NCBI GenBank assembly: GCA_016868205.1
Contig: VGHR01000018.1
Span: 1 to 37,243 of the forward strand
DNA: 37,243 nucleotides
Direction: 5' to 3'
Source: Betaproteobacteria bacterium
GTDB taxonomy: Bacteria > Pseudomonadota > Gammaproteobacteria > Burkholderiales > Burkholderiaceae_C
Under the pieces are notes generated by a model that made no database searches, was not told the origin of the DNA, and saw only the letters and a list, made by a program, of their open reading frames with translations. The number at the start of each line of letters is the position of its first letter. The first letter of the stretch is position 1. Shown one piece after another: positions 9,392 through 18,266 of this stretch. Both the position numbers and the translations under genes were made by a program.

Positions 9392-9814
9392 ATGAAGATA
9401 TTGCTTCCGGCCGATGGCAGCGAATACACCAAGAAAGCCCTGGGTTTTTTGGCCACGCACGAAAACTTTTGCGGACCCGAGGATCAGTTGCTGGTGCTCA
9501 ATGTGCAGTCACCCATGCCGCCACGGGTCAGGGCGATGGTGGGATCCAGCGCGGTGCAGAAATTTCACCAGGAAGAAGCCCGACGGGTGCTCGATCCGAT
9601 TGAAAAGTTCCTCAAGCGGCACGCCCTCTCCCATACCGAACGCTGGGTGGTCGGGGTGGCAGCGCAGGAGATTCTCAAGGCCGCGAGCAAAGAGGGGGCG
9701 CACATGATCGTCATGGGTACCCACGGACATGGACTGATTGGCCGTGCGGTGATGGGCAGCGTCGCGCAGCGGGTGGTGACTGAAAGCCAGATCCCGATTT
9801 TGCTGGTGCGCTGA
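9392..9814 (+). CDS. Universal stress protein, UspA family (second copy)
   Basis: A 140-residue UspA-fold protein beginning MKILLPADGSEYT. It carries the nucleotide-binding motif GTHGHGLIGRAVMGSVAQRV and a final strand IPILLVR. It differs clearly from the preceding usp gene, so the pair is an old divergence rather than a recent duplication. An AAGGA ribosome-binding site lies about 8 bases before ATG 9392. It probably shares a transcript with the upstream usp and hsp20 genes. The convergent small gene downstream begins its stop codon at 9847; the GC-rich bases between (9813-9845) can form an imperfect hairpin but have no T-run. Confidence 0.94.
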   Translation: MKILLPADGSEYTKKALGFLATHENFCGPEDQLLVLNVQSPMPPRVRAMVGSSAVQKFHQEEARRVLDPIEKFLKRHALSHTERWVVGVAAQEILKAASKEGAHMIVMGTHGHGLIGRAVMGSVAQRVVTESQIPILLVR

Positions 9815-9844
9815 GCGACGCGCCTTTGGCAGCGCCCGGCGCTC

Positions 9845-10057
9845 TTAATGCAGCTTCCACCGCTGGGGCAAAGATTCGGGCTCGCGTATCGGCTGCCCCG
9901 CACCAGACCATGGCTCTTGGACGGGCTCAGGGCCCTCCTCGGGTCGAGGCTCTTTGTCCCGCTTGGGATCGGCATCATCGCCCCAGGGCGCTGGCGGCGG
10001 AGCGTCGAGGTCAGGCAAGCCGAGCCTCATCGGGTTGAGGCTTGAAAAGGCGGCCAC
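9845..10057 (-). CDS. Small proline/acid-rich hypothetical protein
   Basis: A possible 70-residue protein rich in Pro, Asp, Glu and Trp, with a motif APPPAPWGDDADPKR in the first half. No family is recognised. It follows the 99-residue gene upstream by only a few bases (stop at 10064, GTG start at 10057), which favours a real two-gene unit. ATG 10027, beginning MRLGLPDLD, is an alternative start. Composition suggests a disordered polypeptide. The opposite strand also has open frames here, so coding status is not settled. Confidence 0.4.
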   Translation of the reverse strand: MAAFSSLNPMRLGLPDLDAPPPAPWGDDADPKRDKEPRPEEGPEPVQEPWSGAGQPIREPESLPQRWKLH

Positions 10058-10063
10058 CCCATT

Positions 10064-10363
10064 TCAGCGCCCCTGCTTGCGCCGCTCAATGACGCCTCGC
10101 AAAAGCCAGGCAACGATCGCGCCCGCGCTCAGCGCCAGCATTGCGCTGCGGGCTGGCTTGTCCTTGACCTGTTGCACGATTTGCTCACGCAGTTGACCCC
10201 AAGCAAGGCCTGAGGTGTCGAGGCCGTTACCGGGATTCGGGGCGCTCTGTGAGGAGGTCGCCGACAGACCCATCTCTTCCTCGGCCGACTCCAGAACTGC
10301 TTCATCGAGCGGACGGTGAATTTTCCACCGGGCGCCGCTACCGCCTGCTGCCGATTCGATCAT
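10064..10363 (-). CDS. Small hypothetical protein with one C-terminal membrane helix
   Basis: A 99-residue protein. Residues about 1-70 are polar and residues about 73-90 (SAMLALSAGAIVAWLL) form a single hydrophobic helix followed by the basic end RGVIERRKQGR. The preceding amphipathic part (LREQIVQQVKDKPARS) and the short hydrophobic helix resemble small DUF883/ElaB-like membrane-anchored stress proteins. I can only offer that as a loose likeness. The position beside hsp20/usp genes would fit. ATG 10363 is the clear start. Confidence 0.7.
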   Translation of the reverse strand: MIESAAGGSGARWKIHRPLDEAVLESAEEEMGLSATSSQSAPNPGNGLDTSGLAWGQLREQIVQQVKDKPARSAMLALSAGAIVAWLLRGVIERRKQGR

Positions 10364-10493
10364 GGTGTGACTCCCTTGAGAAGCAGCATCGCGCTGACGC
10401 TGTACTGAAAGGAAGCTTAAGTTGGCCCTCAGTGGCCGGCTGTGGGTGGGCTGGTCACCGGTCTGTCAGACGGCACGCCACCGGACGCGTGGT

Positions 10494-11402
10494 TCAGGCG
10501 TCTGCACCCCAGAGCAAAAGGGCCTCGCGCTCCTGCACCACCAGATCGCACAGGCGTCCCACGGGCAGGATCACCTTGGTGGCGACATGTCCAAAGGGCA
10601 ATCCGGTGAGCACGCGCGCCCGGACCCGGGTGCGCAGCCAGTCCACCACGCTCGAGAGCTTGAAGCCCCGGTCGTGGGCGACAAGACGGTAGTTGCTGAA
10701 CTGGCCGAACATAATGGCTTTTTGCTGGGCCAGCACGCCGGCATGCAAAAGCTGAGAGAGCATGCGTTCGATTCGGTACGGGTGCTCGTTGACATCCTCG
10801 ATGAAGAGAATGCCGCCCTTGACAGAGGGTAGATAAGGGGTGCCCACCAAGGCACAAAGTACCGACAGATTGCCGCCCCAGACGATGGCTTTGCGCACCG
10901 TCCAGTGGCCGGCCTCCGATGCCGGCAGACGCCAACCCGTGCCCTCCCCTCGGCCCGTGGCCAGATCCTCAAGACAGGCCAGGGTGATCTCGTCACCTGG
11001 CTCGGGCGCGGCGAAGTCATCCATCAGGGCCGGACCCGCCCAGGTCGGTGCCTGCGTGCGTGCCAGCACCGCGCACTGCAGCGCGGTGAAATCGCTCAAA
11101 CCCACGAACCGGGTCCCCCTTTCGATGGCCTTGGCCAGAGCCTTGTACGGCAGATCGGCCAGGATTCGGGTGAGGCCGTAGCCGCCCCGACTGATCATGG
11201 CCAGATCCGCCCCGCTGGCCGCAGCCCGGCGCAGCGCTGCCAGCCGGGTGGCGTCATCGCCCGCAAAGCGCTGGTGCCGCGCCAGGGCCGCTTCGTCCAC
11301 CTCGACTTCATATCCCAGGGCCTTGAGGCGCCGCACTCCGCGTTGAAAGGCCGTCCGGTCGCGTACGGCACCGGCAGGGGAATACAGGTAAATGCGGGGC
11401 AT
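10494..11402 (-). CDS. ldcA: LD-carboxypeptidase (peptidase S66 family)
   Basis: Cytoplasmic peptidase that removes the terminal D-alanine from murein tetrapeptides during peptidoglycan recycling. The 302-residue length is typical. The nucleophile is Ser71 in ISRGGYGLTRIL. The acid is Glu202 in FIEDVNEHPYRIER and the histidine is His272 in GLPFGHV, so the Ser-Glu-His triad of S66 enzymes is complete. The start ATG 11402 gives MPRIYLYSPAGAV, matching the family N terminus. A longer open frame to 11609 is discarded because it overlaps the real upstream gene. It lies 20 bp after the tadA-dehalogenase stop and is probably cotranscribed with it. Confidence 0.93.
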   Translation of the reverse strand: MPRIYLYSPAGAVRDRTAFQRGVRRLKALGYEVEVDEAALARHQRFAGDDATRLAALRRAAASGADLAMISRGGYGLTRILADLPYKALAKAIERGTRFVGLSDFTALQCAVLARTQAPTWAGPALMDDFAAPEPGDEITLACLEDLATGRGEGTGWRLPASEAGHWTVRKAIVWGGNLSVLCALVGTPYLPSVKGGILFIEDVNEHPYRIERMLSQLLHAGVLAQQKAIMFGQFSNYRLVAHDRGFKLSSVVDWLRTRVRARVLTGLPFGHVATKVILPVGRLCDLVVQEREALLLWGADA

Positions 11403-11422
11403 AGGGGCTTGGGCTCGCGGAC

Positions 11423-12951
<1,529 letters not shown>

Positions 12952-12987
12952 GCGGCCGAGCCGCCCCCTTAACCTGGAGCTTGTCTT

Positions 12988-13971
12988 ATGAATGCAATTG
13001 CGTCGATCCACAGGCGCGCTCTGGCCCTCGCGGCGGTCTGCGCCCTGGCTATCGCCTCACCCGTCGCGCAGGGGCAAGGGGTGTGGCCTAACAAGATGGT
13101 GCGCATCATCGTGGGCTTTCCTGGGGGCTCTACCCCAGATATTGCGGCGCGTGCGCTGGCCGATGGCCTGGCCAAGGTCTGGGGGCAGCCGGTGGTGGTG
13201 GAGGCCAAGACCGGCGCGGGGGGCAATTTGGCCGCTGATTTTGTGGCCAAGGCCACCGATGATCACACGCTGGGGGTGGTCATCAACGGGAACCTCACCA
13301 CCGCCAAGCTGCTCAATCCCAAACTCACTTACGACCCGGTCAAAGACCTCCTTCCACTGAGTCTGGTGGCCACCGCCCCTCTGGTGCTGGTGGCGCCGGC
13401 TGACCAAGCCGGCGGAGCCGCCTGGGTGGCTGCGGCGCGCAACGCGGGCGATAAATGGAGCTATGGCTCGGTCGGCGTGGGCTCGGTGGGCCACCTGGGG
13501 GTGGAGGTCATCAAGGCCGCTGTGGGCAACACGGGTGCGGTGCATGTACCCTACAACGGCAATCCCGCTGTCATTACCGCCATGCTCGGCGGCCAGGTGC
13601 AGATGGCCCTCATGCCCCCGGGCGTGGCTCTGCCCCAGGTCAAGGCCGGCAAACTGCAGGCAGTCGGGCTGGCCGGGCCGCGCAGTCCTCTCGCGCCCGA
13701 TGTGCCCTCGCTGACCGAGGCCGGTGTGCGCATGAATCCGCTGGAAGTCTGGACTGCACTGGTTGGGCCCGCGGGCCTGAGCAAGGCGGCGCAGGAGCGC
13801 ATTGCCCGCGACATAACGGCCCTCCTCAAGGAGGCCGACACCCGGCAGCGTTTGATTACCGGGGGGTGGGATCCGCAGGGAACTTCCGGTGCGGTACTGG
13901 CCACCCGGGTGCGGGAGGAGACGCGAATCTTTGGCGACATCATCACCGCACGCGGTATCAAGCTCGAGTGA
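12988..13971 (+). CDS. Bug-family (TctC-like) periplasmic solute receptor
   Basis: Extracytoplasmic binding protein of 327 residues. A signal peptide covers about residues 1-29 (basic start, then LALAAVCALAIASPVAQGQG). The fold signatures are VRIIVGFPGGSTPDIAARAL near the mature N terminus, PVVVEAKTGAGGNLAADFVAK, YGSVGVGSVGHLG and HVPYNGN. These proteins feed carboxylates or similar ligands to TctAB-type transporters or act as sensors. No tctA/tctB genes are present here, as is common for orphan Bug receptors. A GGAG site lies 9 bases before the ATG. The stop overlaps the GTG start of the FAD oxidoreductase, so ligand and enzyme substrate may be related. Confidence 0.95.
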   Translation: MNAIASIHRRALALAAVCALAIASPVAQGQGVWPNKMVRIIVGFPGGSTPDIAARALADGLAKVWGQPVVVEAKTGAGGNLAADFVAKATDDHTLGVVINGNLTTAKLLNPKLTYDPVKDLLPLSLVATAPLVLVAPADQAGGAAWVAAARNAGDKWSYGSVGVGSVGHLGVEVIKAAVGNTGAVHVPYNGNPAVITAMLGGQVQMALMPPGVALPQVKAGKLQAVGLAGPRSPLAPDVPSLTEAGVRMNPLEVWTALVGPAGLSKAAQERIARDITALLKEADTRQRLITGGWDPQGTSGAVLATRVREETRIFGDIITARGIKLE

Positions 13972-15317
13972 ATCCACCCGGGCCCAAAGCGATCGGCTGG
14001 ATAGAGGAGCCGCCTCGGCGCACGCCGCTGCTGGCACAGTGTGAGGTTTTAGTTGTCGGGGGCGGGCCGGCTGGGTTGGCCGCTGCAGTGGCAGCCGCTC
14101 AACGGGGGGCCGATACCCTCTTGATCGAGCGATATGGATTTCTCGGCGGTATGGGAACGGCCGGCGGCGTCACCAACTTTGCCGGTCTGTATGGTCGGCG
14201 TGAGGGCAGGATGGAACAGTTGGTCCGCGGCGTTGCGTCCGAACTGCTGGATCGCATCGAGGCCTTGGGCGGCCTCAATGAACCCCAGGACGGCATGGGC
14301 GGGCGCATACGGGTGCGCAGCTACGATGTGGCGGCCTACAAGTGCGCCGCCGATGCCTGGCTTACGAGCCACCGGGTGGGGGTGCTATTTCATGCTTTGG
14401 CGTGTGGGGTTCATCTTGAGGATGGACGCATCGATGCGTTGCTCCTGCAAACCCGTTCGGGGCGGGTTGCGATAAAGGCCCAGCAGGTGATCGACGCCAG
14501 CGGGGACGCCGATGTGGCGGCGCTTTCGGGTGCAATGTTCACCCTGGGCGATGGTCAGGGCCAGATGCTTTATCCGAGCACCATGTTTCGAATCGGGGAA
14601 GTCCATGCTGGGCGGGCACAAGCGGCCATCGGCGAATTTGGTGCTATCGAGTCCCTCATGGAGGCTGCGGCTGAACGCTATGCCTTCCCCAGACGAGGCG
14701 CCATTCTCAGGCCTCAACGCAACCCGCGCCAATGGCGCGCCAATGTGACCCAGCTGCGCAATGAAAGCGGGGCGGCGGTTGACGCCACCGATGCGCTTGA
14801 GCTGAGCGCTGCCGAAATGGAAGGCAGGCGGCAGATCGTGCAGTACATGCGATTCCTGCGCGCCGAAGTGCCCGGCTTTGAGCATGCGGAGATTGCAGAA
14901 ATTGCAGCGCAGGTGGGAATTCGAGAAACCCGACGGGTGCACTGCCAGCACATGCTCGAGGGGCAGGAGGTGATCAGCGGCGCCCGTTTTCCTGACAGCA
15001 TAGGCTTGAACGCCTGGCCCATCGAGGCTCATGTGGATGGGGCCGTGCAGTGGCAGCACTTTCTCGATCCCGATAATGCTTACAACCAGCTGCCTTATCG
15101 CATGCTGCTGCCCTTACAACCGGCCCCCCGCAACCTCTGGGTGGCCGGACGCTGCGCCGGCATGACGCACATCGGGCAAAGTGCCGCGCGCGCCAGCGGA
15201 GCGTGTTTCGCGATGGGTCAGGCAGCGGGGACAGCGGCTACGCTTAGCCTGCGAGGCTGCTTTGAAGTGGCGCAATTACAGCGGGCGCTGAAGGAAAAAG
15301 GGGCCGTGCTCGTCTGA
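13968..15317 (+). CDS. FAD-dependent oxidoreductase (FAD_oxidored family)
   Basis: A 449-residue flavoprotein. The dinucleotide-binding motif VVGGGPAGLAAAVAAAQRG begins near residue 26 and is followed by LLIERYGFLGGMGTAGGVTN, which is typical of the FAD_oxidored family. A second FAD contact lies in QQVIDASGDADVAALSG, and the C-terminal FAD contact is LWVAGRCAGMTHIGQSAARASGACFAMGQAAG. The start GTG 13968 overlaps the Bug stop (GTGA). An open frame reaches upstream to 13455 in another reading of the Bug gene and is rejected. No secretion signal is present. The substrate is unknown; the overlap with a Bug receptor suggests catabolism of an imported organic acid. A terminator for the opposite strand sits inside its last codons. 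Confidence 0.93.
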   Translation: MNPPGPKAIGWIEEPPRRTPLLAQCEVLVVGGGPAGLAAAVAAAQRGADTLLIERYGFLGGMGTAGGVTNFAGLYGRREGRMEQLVRGVASELLDRIEALGGLNEPQDGMGGRIRVRSYDVAAYKCAADAWLTSHRVGVLFHALACGVHLEDGRIDALLLQTRSGRVAIKAQQVIDASGDADVAALSGAMFTLGDGQGQMLYPSTMFRIGEVHAGRAQAAIGEFGAIESLMEAAAERYAFPRRGAILRPQRNPRQWRANVTQLRNESGAAVDATDALELSAAEMEGRRQIVQYMRFLRAEVPGFEHAEIAEIAAQVGIRETRRVHCQHMLEGQEVISGARFPDSIGLNAWPIEAHVDGAVQWQHFLDPDNAYNQLPYRMLLPLQPAPRNLWVAGRCAGMTHIGQSAARASGACFAMGQAAGTAATLSLRGCFEVAQLQRALKEKGAVLV

Positions 15318-15327
15318 GCACAGCCCC
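15295..15327 (-). terminator. Rho-independent terminator of the - strand envelope block
   Basis: GGGGCCGTGCTC (15300-15311) pairs with GAGCACAGCCCC (15316-15327): 12 positions with one mismatch and a GTCT loop. Read on the - strand, the hairpin is followed directly by TTTTT (15299-15295). It therefore ends transcripts from the gene at 15350-16027. The sequence also encodes the last residues of the convergent FAD oxidoreductase. Confidence 0.85.
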
Positions 15328-15349
15328 TGATTCATTCACCCAATTTCCC

Positions 15350-16027
15350 CTAGTTTGATTCCGGCACAGCCAGTCCAGCCGGAGGAGCCTTGAGCTCAGC
15401 CGAAGCGGACGGGTTACCCGGATCGACCTTGACCTCTCGCATCAGCGACAAACCGGTCGAAACAAGAGGAGCCAGCTTAGGAGCGGCATCAGCAAGAAGG
15501 CTCAATCCATCCTTGATCGCTGGCAAACGAGCAATCATCATTGGATTGGAGCCAATGCCTTCAATGATTTTTTTACCGTTGTCGAGGAGACCGGGAATCT
15601 TGAAAGAAGCTACGCCGACGGCAAAAATAGACTCAGCCACTTTTTTCTGAATCTCAGGCGAGAGCTTTTCGATCTTTTCCTTGGCATCTTTAGCGCTCAG
15701 GGCCTCCTGGGCGATAGCTCCGTTGGTCTTGATGATCGTACCTTGCAGGGCCCCTACTTCCTTGGCATCCGTTTTCTTGGTCGATTCTTCATACACCTTT
15801 TGAACGGACGCCGCCTGCTCCTTCGTGCCTAGCGCCACTACGATCTGGGCCAAAGCGTGCGCCACCGCACGGTTAATCAGTGCCGAATCAGCATTAAAGC
15901 GATCGATCAAGGCCCCGGTATCACCGCCTCCACCTCCACGGGCCCCACCGAGGAGCCCGCCGAATTGGGCGTGGGCCGAGAAAGAAACAGACAGTGCCGC
16001 TAGAGCACACAGAAAAATACGCTTCAT
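15350..16027 (-). CDS. Secreted hypothetical protein, alpha-helical, glycine-rich start
   Basis: A 225-residue exported protein. The signal peptide is residues 1-20 (MKRIFLCALAALSVSFSAHA, cleavage after AHA). The mature protein starts with a glycine-rich stretch (FGGLLGGARGGGGGD) followed by about 150 residues that look helical and rich in Ala, Lys and Glu, and ends in a Pro/Ala-rich tail. No enzyme motif is visible and the family is not recognised. A strong GAGGAG ribosome-binding site precedes ATG 16027. It is the last gene of the - strand block, 15 bp after the 737-residue gene, and is followed by a terminator, so it is likely cotranscribed and functionally linked. Confidence 0.85.
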   Translation of the reverse strand: MKRIFLCALAALSVSFSAHAQFGGLLGGARGGGGGDTGALIDRFNADSALINRAVAHALAQIVVALGTKEQAASVQKVYEESTKKTDAKEVGALQGTIIKTNGAIAQEALSAKDAKEKIEKLSPEIQKKVAESIFAVGVASFKIPGLLDNGKKIIEGIGSNPMMIARLPAIKDGLSLLADAAPKLAPLVSTGLSLMREVKVDPGNPSASAELKAPPAGLAVPESN

Positions 16028-16042
16028 ACCTTTTCTCCTCGG

Positions 16043-18256
16043 TTAATTAAGCTTTGATTTGTGGTTTTCGATGCTTCTGAGATGGAGCTCAAATGCCTTC
16101 AAACCCACGAAATTGGACAATTGGCCTTCTTGAATTTCTCTCAGGTCGACCTCCGCGCCAGCTATTGATTCCCCGGTTTTAGCCGCATCTCTGAAGATTC
16201 GCACCCCAGAGGCCAAGGTTGCGGATCCCGTGCACTTGCCGGAGGCACATTCGATCTTGCTCAACTGCTGAAGCTCCACAGGAACGATGCACTGTGCTGT
16301 TTGAGCAGCCCGAGACAAAGATTCTGTTTGGAAGAAACCCTCACGAAGAGCAACTTCGGCGCTTGCCAAAAACGCTTCAGACCCTTCGATGAGCTCAAAC
16401 GACTTCAGCGTGGATCCGACAATCGGAGTCAGCAGTCGATCGGCATCCGATGGGCTGCGGAGTCGGGCGTGCTGAAGAAAGCGACCATTGCGCGTAGGCG
16501 GGCACAGCCTCAGGTAGCTGCTTCCCTCGCCAGAGGCCCCCGACACCAACTGATCGCCCGCCCGGAGTTGCCCCCGATATGCCAAGCGGTTGGTGTTATC
16601 CGTCGGCGCCTCAAAGACAACCCCCTCATCCCCCTTTTTGGGAATGGGCAGGAAGATGGTCCTATTCAGCTTTGCCAGACGAAGGGGGCGAACCAGTCGG
16701 TACTGGCCAAATGAAACGGCATTGATGTTTGCCGATAGCGTTGCCGTGCCGCGGTCAGCCGCTGCGACGGTAATCGACTTGAGCCTCGGGTTGAAGCTGC
16801 CCACAAGACTTTTCAAGGCAGCCAAGCTCGCATTTTTCAGATTGACCTCGGTGGCCTGACCCACAGACAACCCTTTGCCTCCGGTGACCTTCAGCTCATA
16901 GGGGGACGCACCTAGGAAGGTTTGCCTGACCACGCCCGAACGATCGACAAGACTGATCACCACCGCGCTATTGAAGATGCTGTTGACCGTGGCTCCCCCC
17001 ACTCCAGAGGCCACGAAGACCGGAGAATTGAAGGGATCAACCTTGAGAAAAAAGTCCGGATCGTTCCTGCGCTCCGTGGAGTTGTCTGCAAAACCGGGCA
17101 TGCTCTGAAACATCGCCGAATCGCAGAACGCCTCACCACGAATTTGCGTTTTGAGGCGCACAAAATCGGGATCCTGCTTGATCAGATTGAAAGGAGCCCT
17201 AAAACCCAGGTCATCAACCAGGATCGATTGCAGGGCGTTGGCTAGCACTTGGTCGGATGTCAGAGGCTGATCCGCTATCGGGGTGTATTGCGCGGCCATA
17301 ACCGACAAGCGGGAATCATCACGACCGGGCGAGTCAAAAGAGAATGTCAGCCGGGTTCCCTCGGCCAAGGCTCTGGTGGCGGCCGTCACCTCCTTGCTGA
17401 AATTACTGGCCACGGCCACAGCAAGGCGCTCGGTGGCGTGAACCACGACGAAGCCGTACTCCTTGCCGGATGCGTCTTGGGGATAGACCTCTTCGCCCGA
17501 CTTAAAACCAATTTCACTGCCGCGATCAAAAATGAAGTAGGGGCCATCCTTGCCCAACAGTGCCACTTCAGTCTGCTTGGGCTGAAAATTCTTCACGACA
17601 TCGGCGACCAGACGGTTTACAACCACCCGACCATCCTGCAAGATGGCCGATCTCAAAGCTTCGATATGAACGGGAGCGATCTCCTTGGTCCCAGGAACAT
17701 AAAACTCCCGGGTTGCGGCCGCTATGTTGGTGTAGATCGTCTCACTTTTGGAAAAAATCACCGCCGCACCGTTGAGCTTGACGAAACGAACCGTATAAGT
17801 CACCGGAACCAGGGCTTGGGAGAAGTCGCCATAGTCGTTGAGATACACGGACAGGCGACTGATACCAACCGACACCGCGAAGGCCGACCGATAGTCGGCG
17901 GTAAAGCCCGGAGAGCACTGGGCTGCCTCAAAGGGCTCGAAAGCGTACCGACCTTTACCCCGACCTCCAACGATTTGATTGGGGCCGATGACCGATGTCG
18001 GGAACGCCGTCCGAACGGCCTGATTGAAGTCGGCGATGAGCCCTTTCTGAGCTGGCCCATCGAAAAAGATGTCCGCGTATTTCTCGTTGATCATGCCCCC
18101 GTACTTGGGGCCCTTCGGCGCGGCCTCACCTTCACGCGGAACCGACTGGCTGATGCCCGTTACGCCCTGTAGGGGTGCAACATAGTATTGAAAACCCGAG
18201 GCAAAAGCCTGACCGGCTGCCACACCCAGGCAGAGACAAATGAGAGCGGTGCGCAT
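16043..18256 (-). CDS. Large periplasmic protein, weakly CsgG/FlgT-like
   Basis: A 737-residue exported protein with a signal peptide at about residues 1-19 (ALICLCLGVAAGQAFA). The N-terminal half has features seen in CsgG/FlgT-type envelope proteins: an early YYVAPLQGVTG, a helix EALRSAILQDGRVVVNRLVADVV, then a small beta module GPYFIFDRGSEIGFKSGEEV followed by YGFVVVHATERLAVAVAS. The rest is beta-rich without a known motif. Several cysteines late in the chain (for example IECASGKCTG) may form disulfides. There is no lipobox. The assignment to this fold group is an inference from pattern only. It starts 10 bp after the 578-residue gene, so cotranscription is very likely. Confidence 0.8.
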   Translation of the reverse strand: MRTALICLCLGVAAGQAFASGFQYYVAPLQGVTGISQSVPREGEAAPKGPKYGGMINEKYADIFFDGPAQKGLIADFNQAVRTAFPTSVIGPNQIVGGRGKGRYAFEPFEAAQCSPGFTADYRSAFAVSVGISRLSVYLNDYGDFSQALVPVTYTVRFVKLNGAAVIFSKSETIYTNIAAATREFYVPGTKEIAPVHIEALRSAILQDGRVVVNRLVADVVKNFQPKQTEVALLGKDGPYFIFDRGSEIGFKSGEEVYPQDASGKEYGFVVVHATERLAVAVASNFSKEVTAATRALAEGTRLTFSFDSPGRDDSRLSVMAAQYTPIADQPLTSDQVLANALQSILVDDLGFRAPFNLIKQDPDFVRLKTQIRGEAFCDSAMFQSMPGFADNSTERRNDPDFFLKVDPFNSPVFVASGVGGATVNSIFNSAVVISLVDRSGVVRQTFLGASPYELKVTGGKGLSVGQATEVNLKNASLAALKSLVGSFNPRLKSITVAAADRGTATLSANINAVSFGQYRLVRPLRLAKLNRTIFLPIPKKGDEGVVFEAPTDNTNRLAYRGQLRAGDQLVSGASGEGSSYLRLCPPTRNGRFLQHARLRSPSDADRLLTPIVGSTLKSFELIEGSEAFLASAEVALREGFFQTESLSRAAQTAQCIVPVELQQLSKIECASGKCTGSATLASGVRIFRDAAKTGESIAGAEVDLREIQEGQLSNFVGLKAFELHLRSIENHKSKLN

Positions 18257-18266
18257 GAAGACGGCT

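Noticed and set aside
9813..9845. GC-rich imperfect hairpin between usp and the small - strand gene as a terminator
   Set aside because: Pairing is interrupted and there is no T-run on either strand, so it is mentioned only in the usp entry.
13455..13967. N-terminal extension of the FAD oxidoreductase
   Set aside because: This part is an out-of-frame reading of the Bug receptor gene; GTG 13968 puts the FAD motif at the usual distance from the start.
17249..18172. + strand open frame of 307 codons inside the 737-residue gene region
   Set aside because: The - strand frame has a signal peptide, correct operon spacing and natural composition; the + strand frame has none of these.
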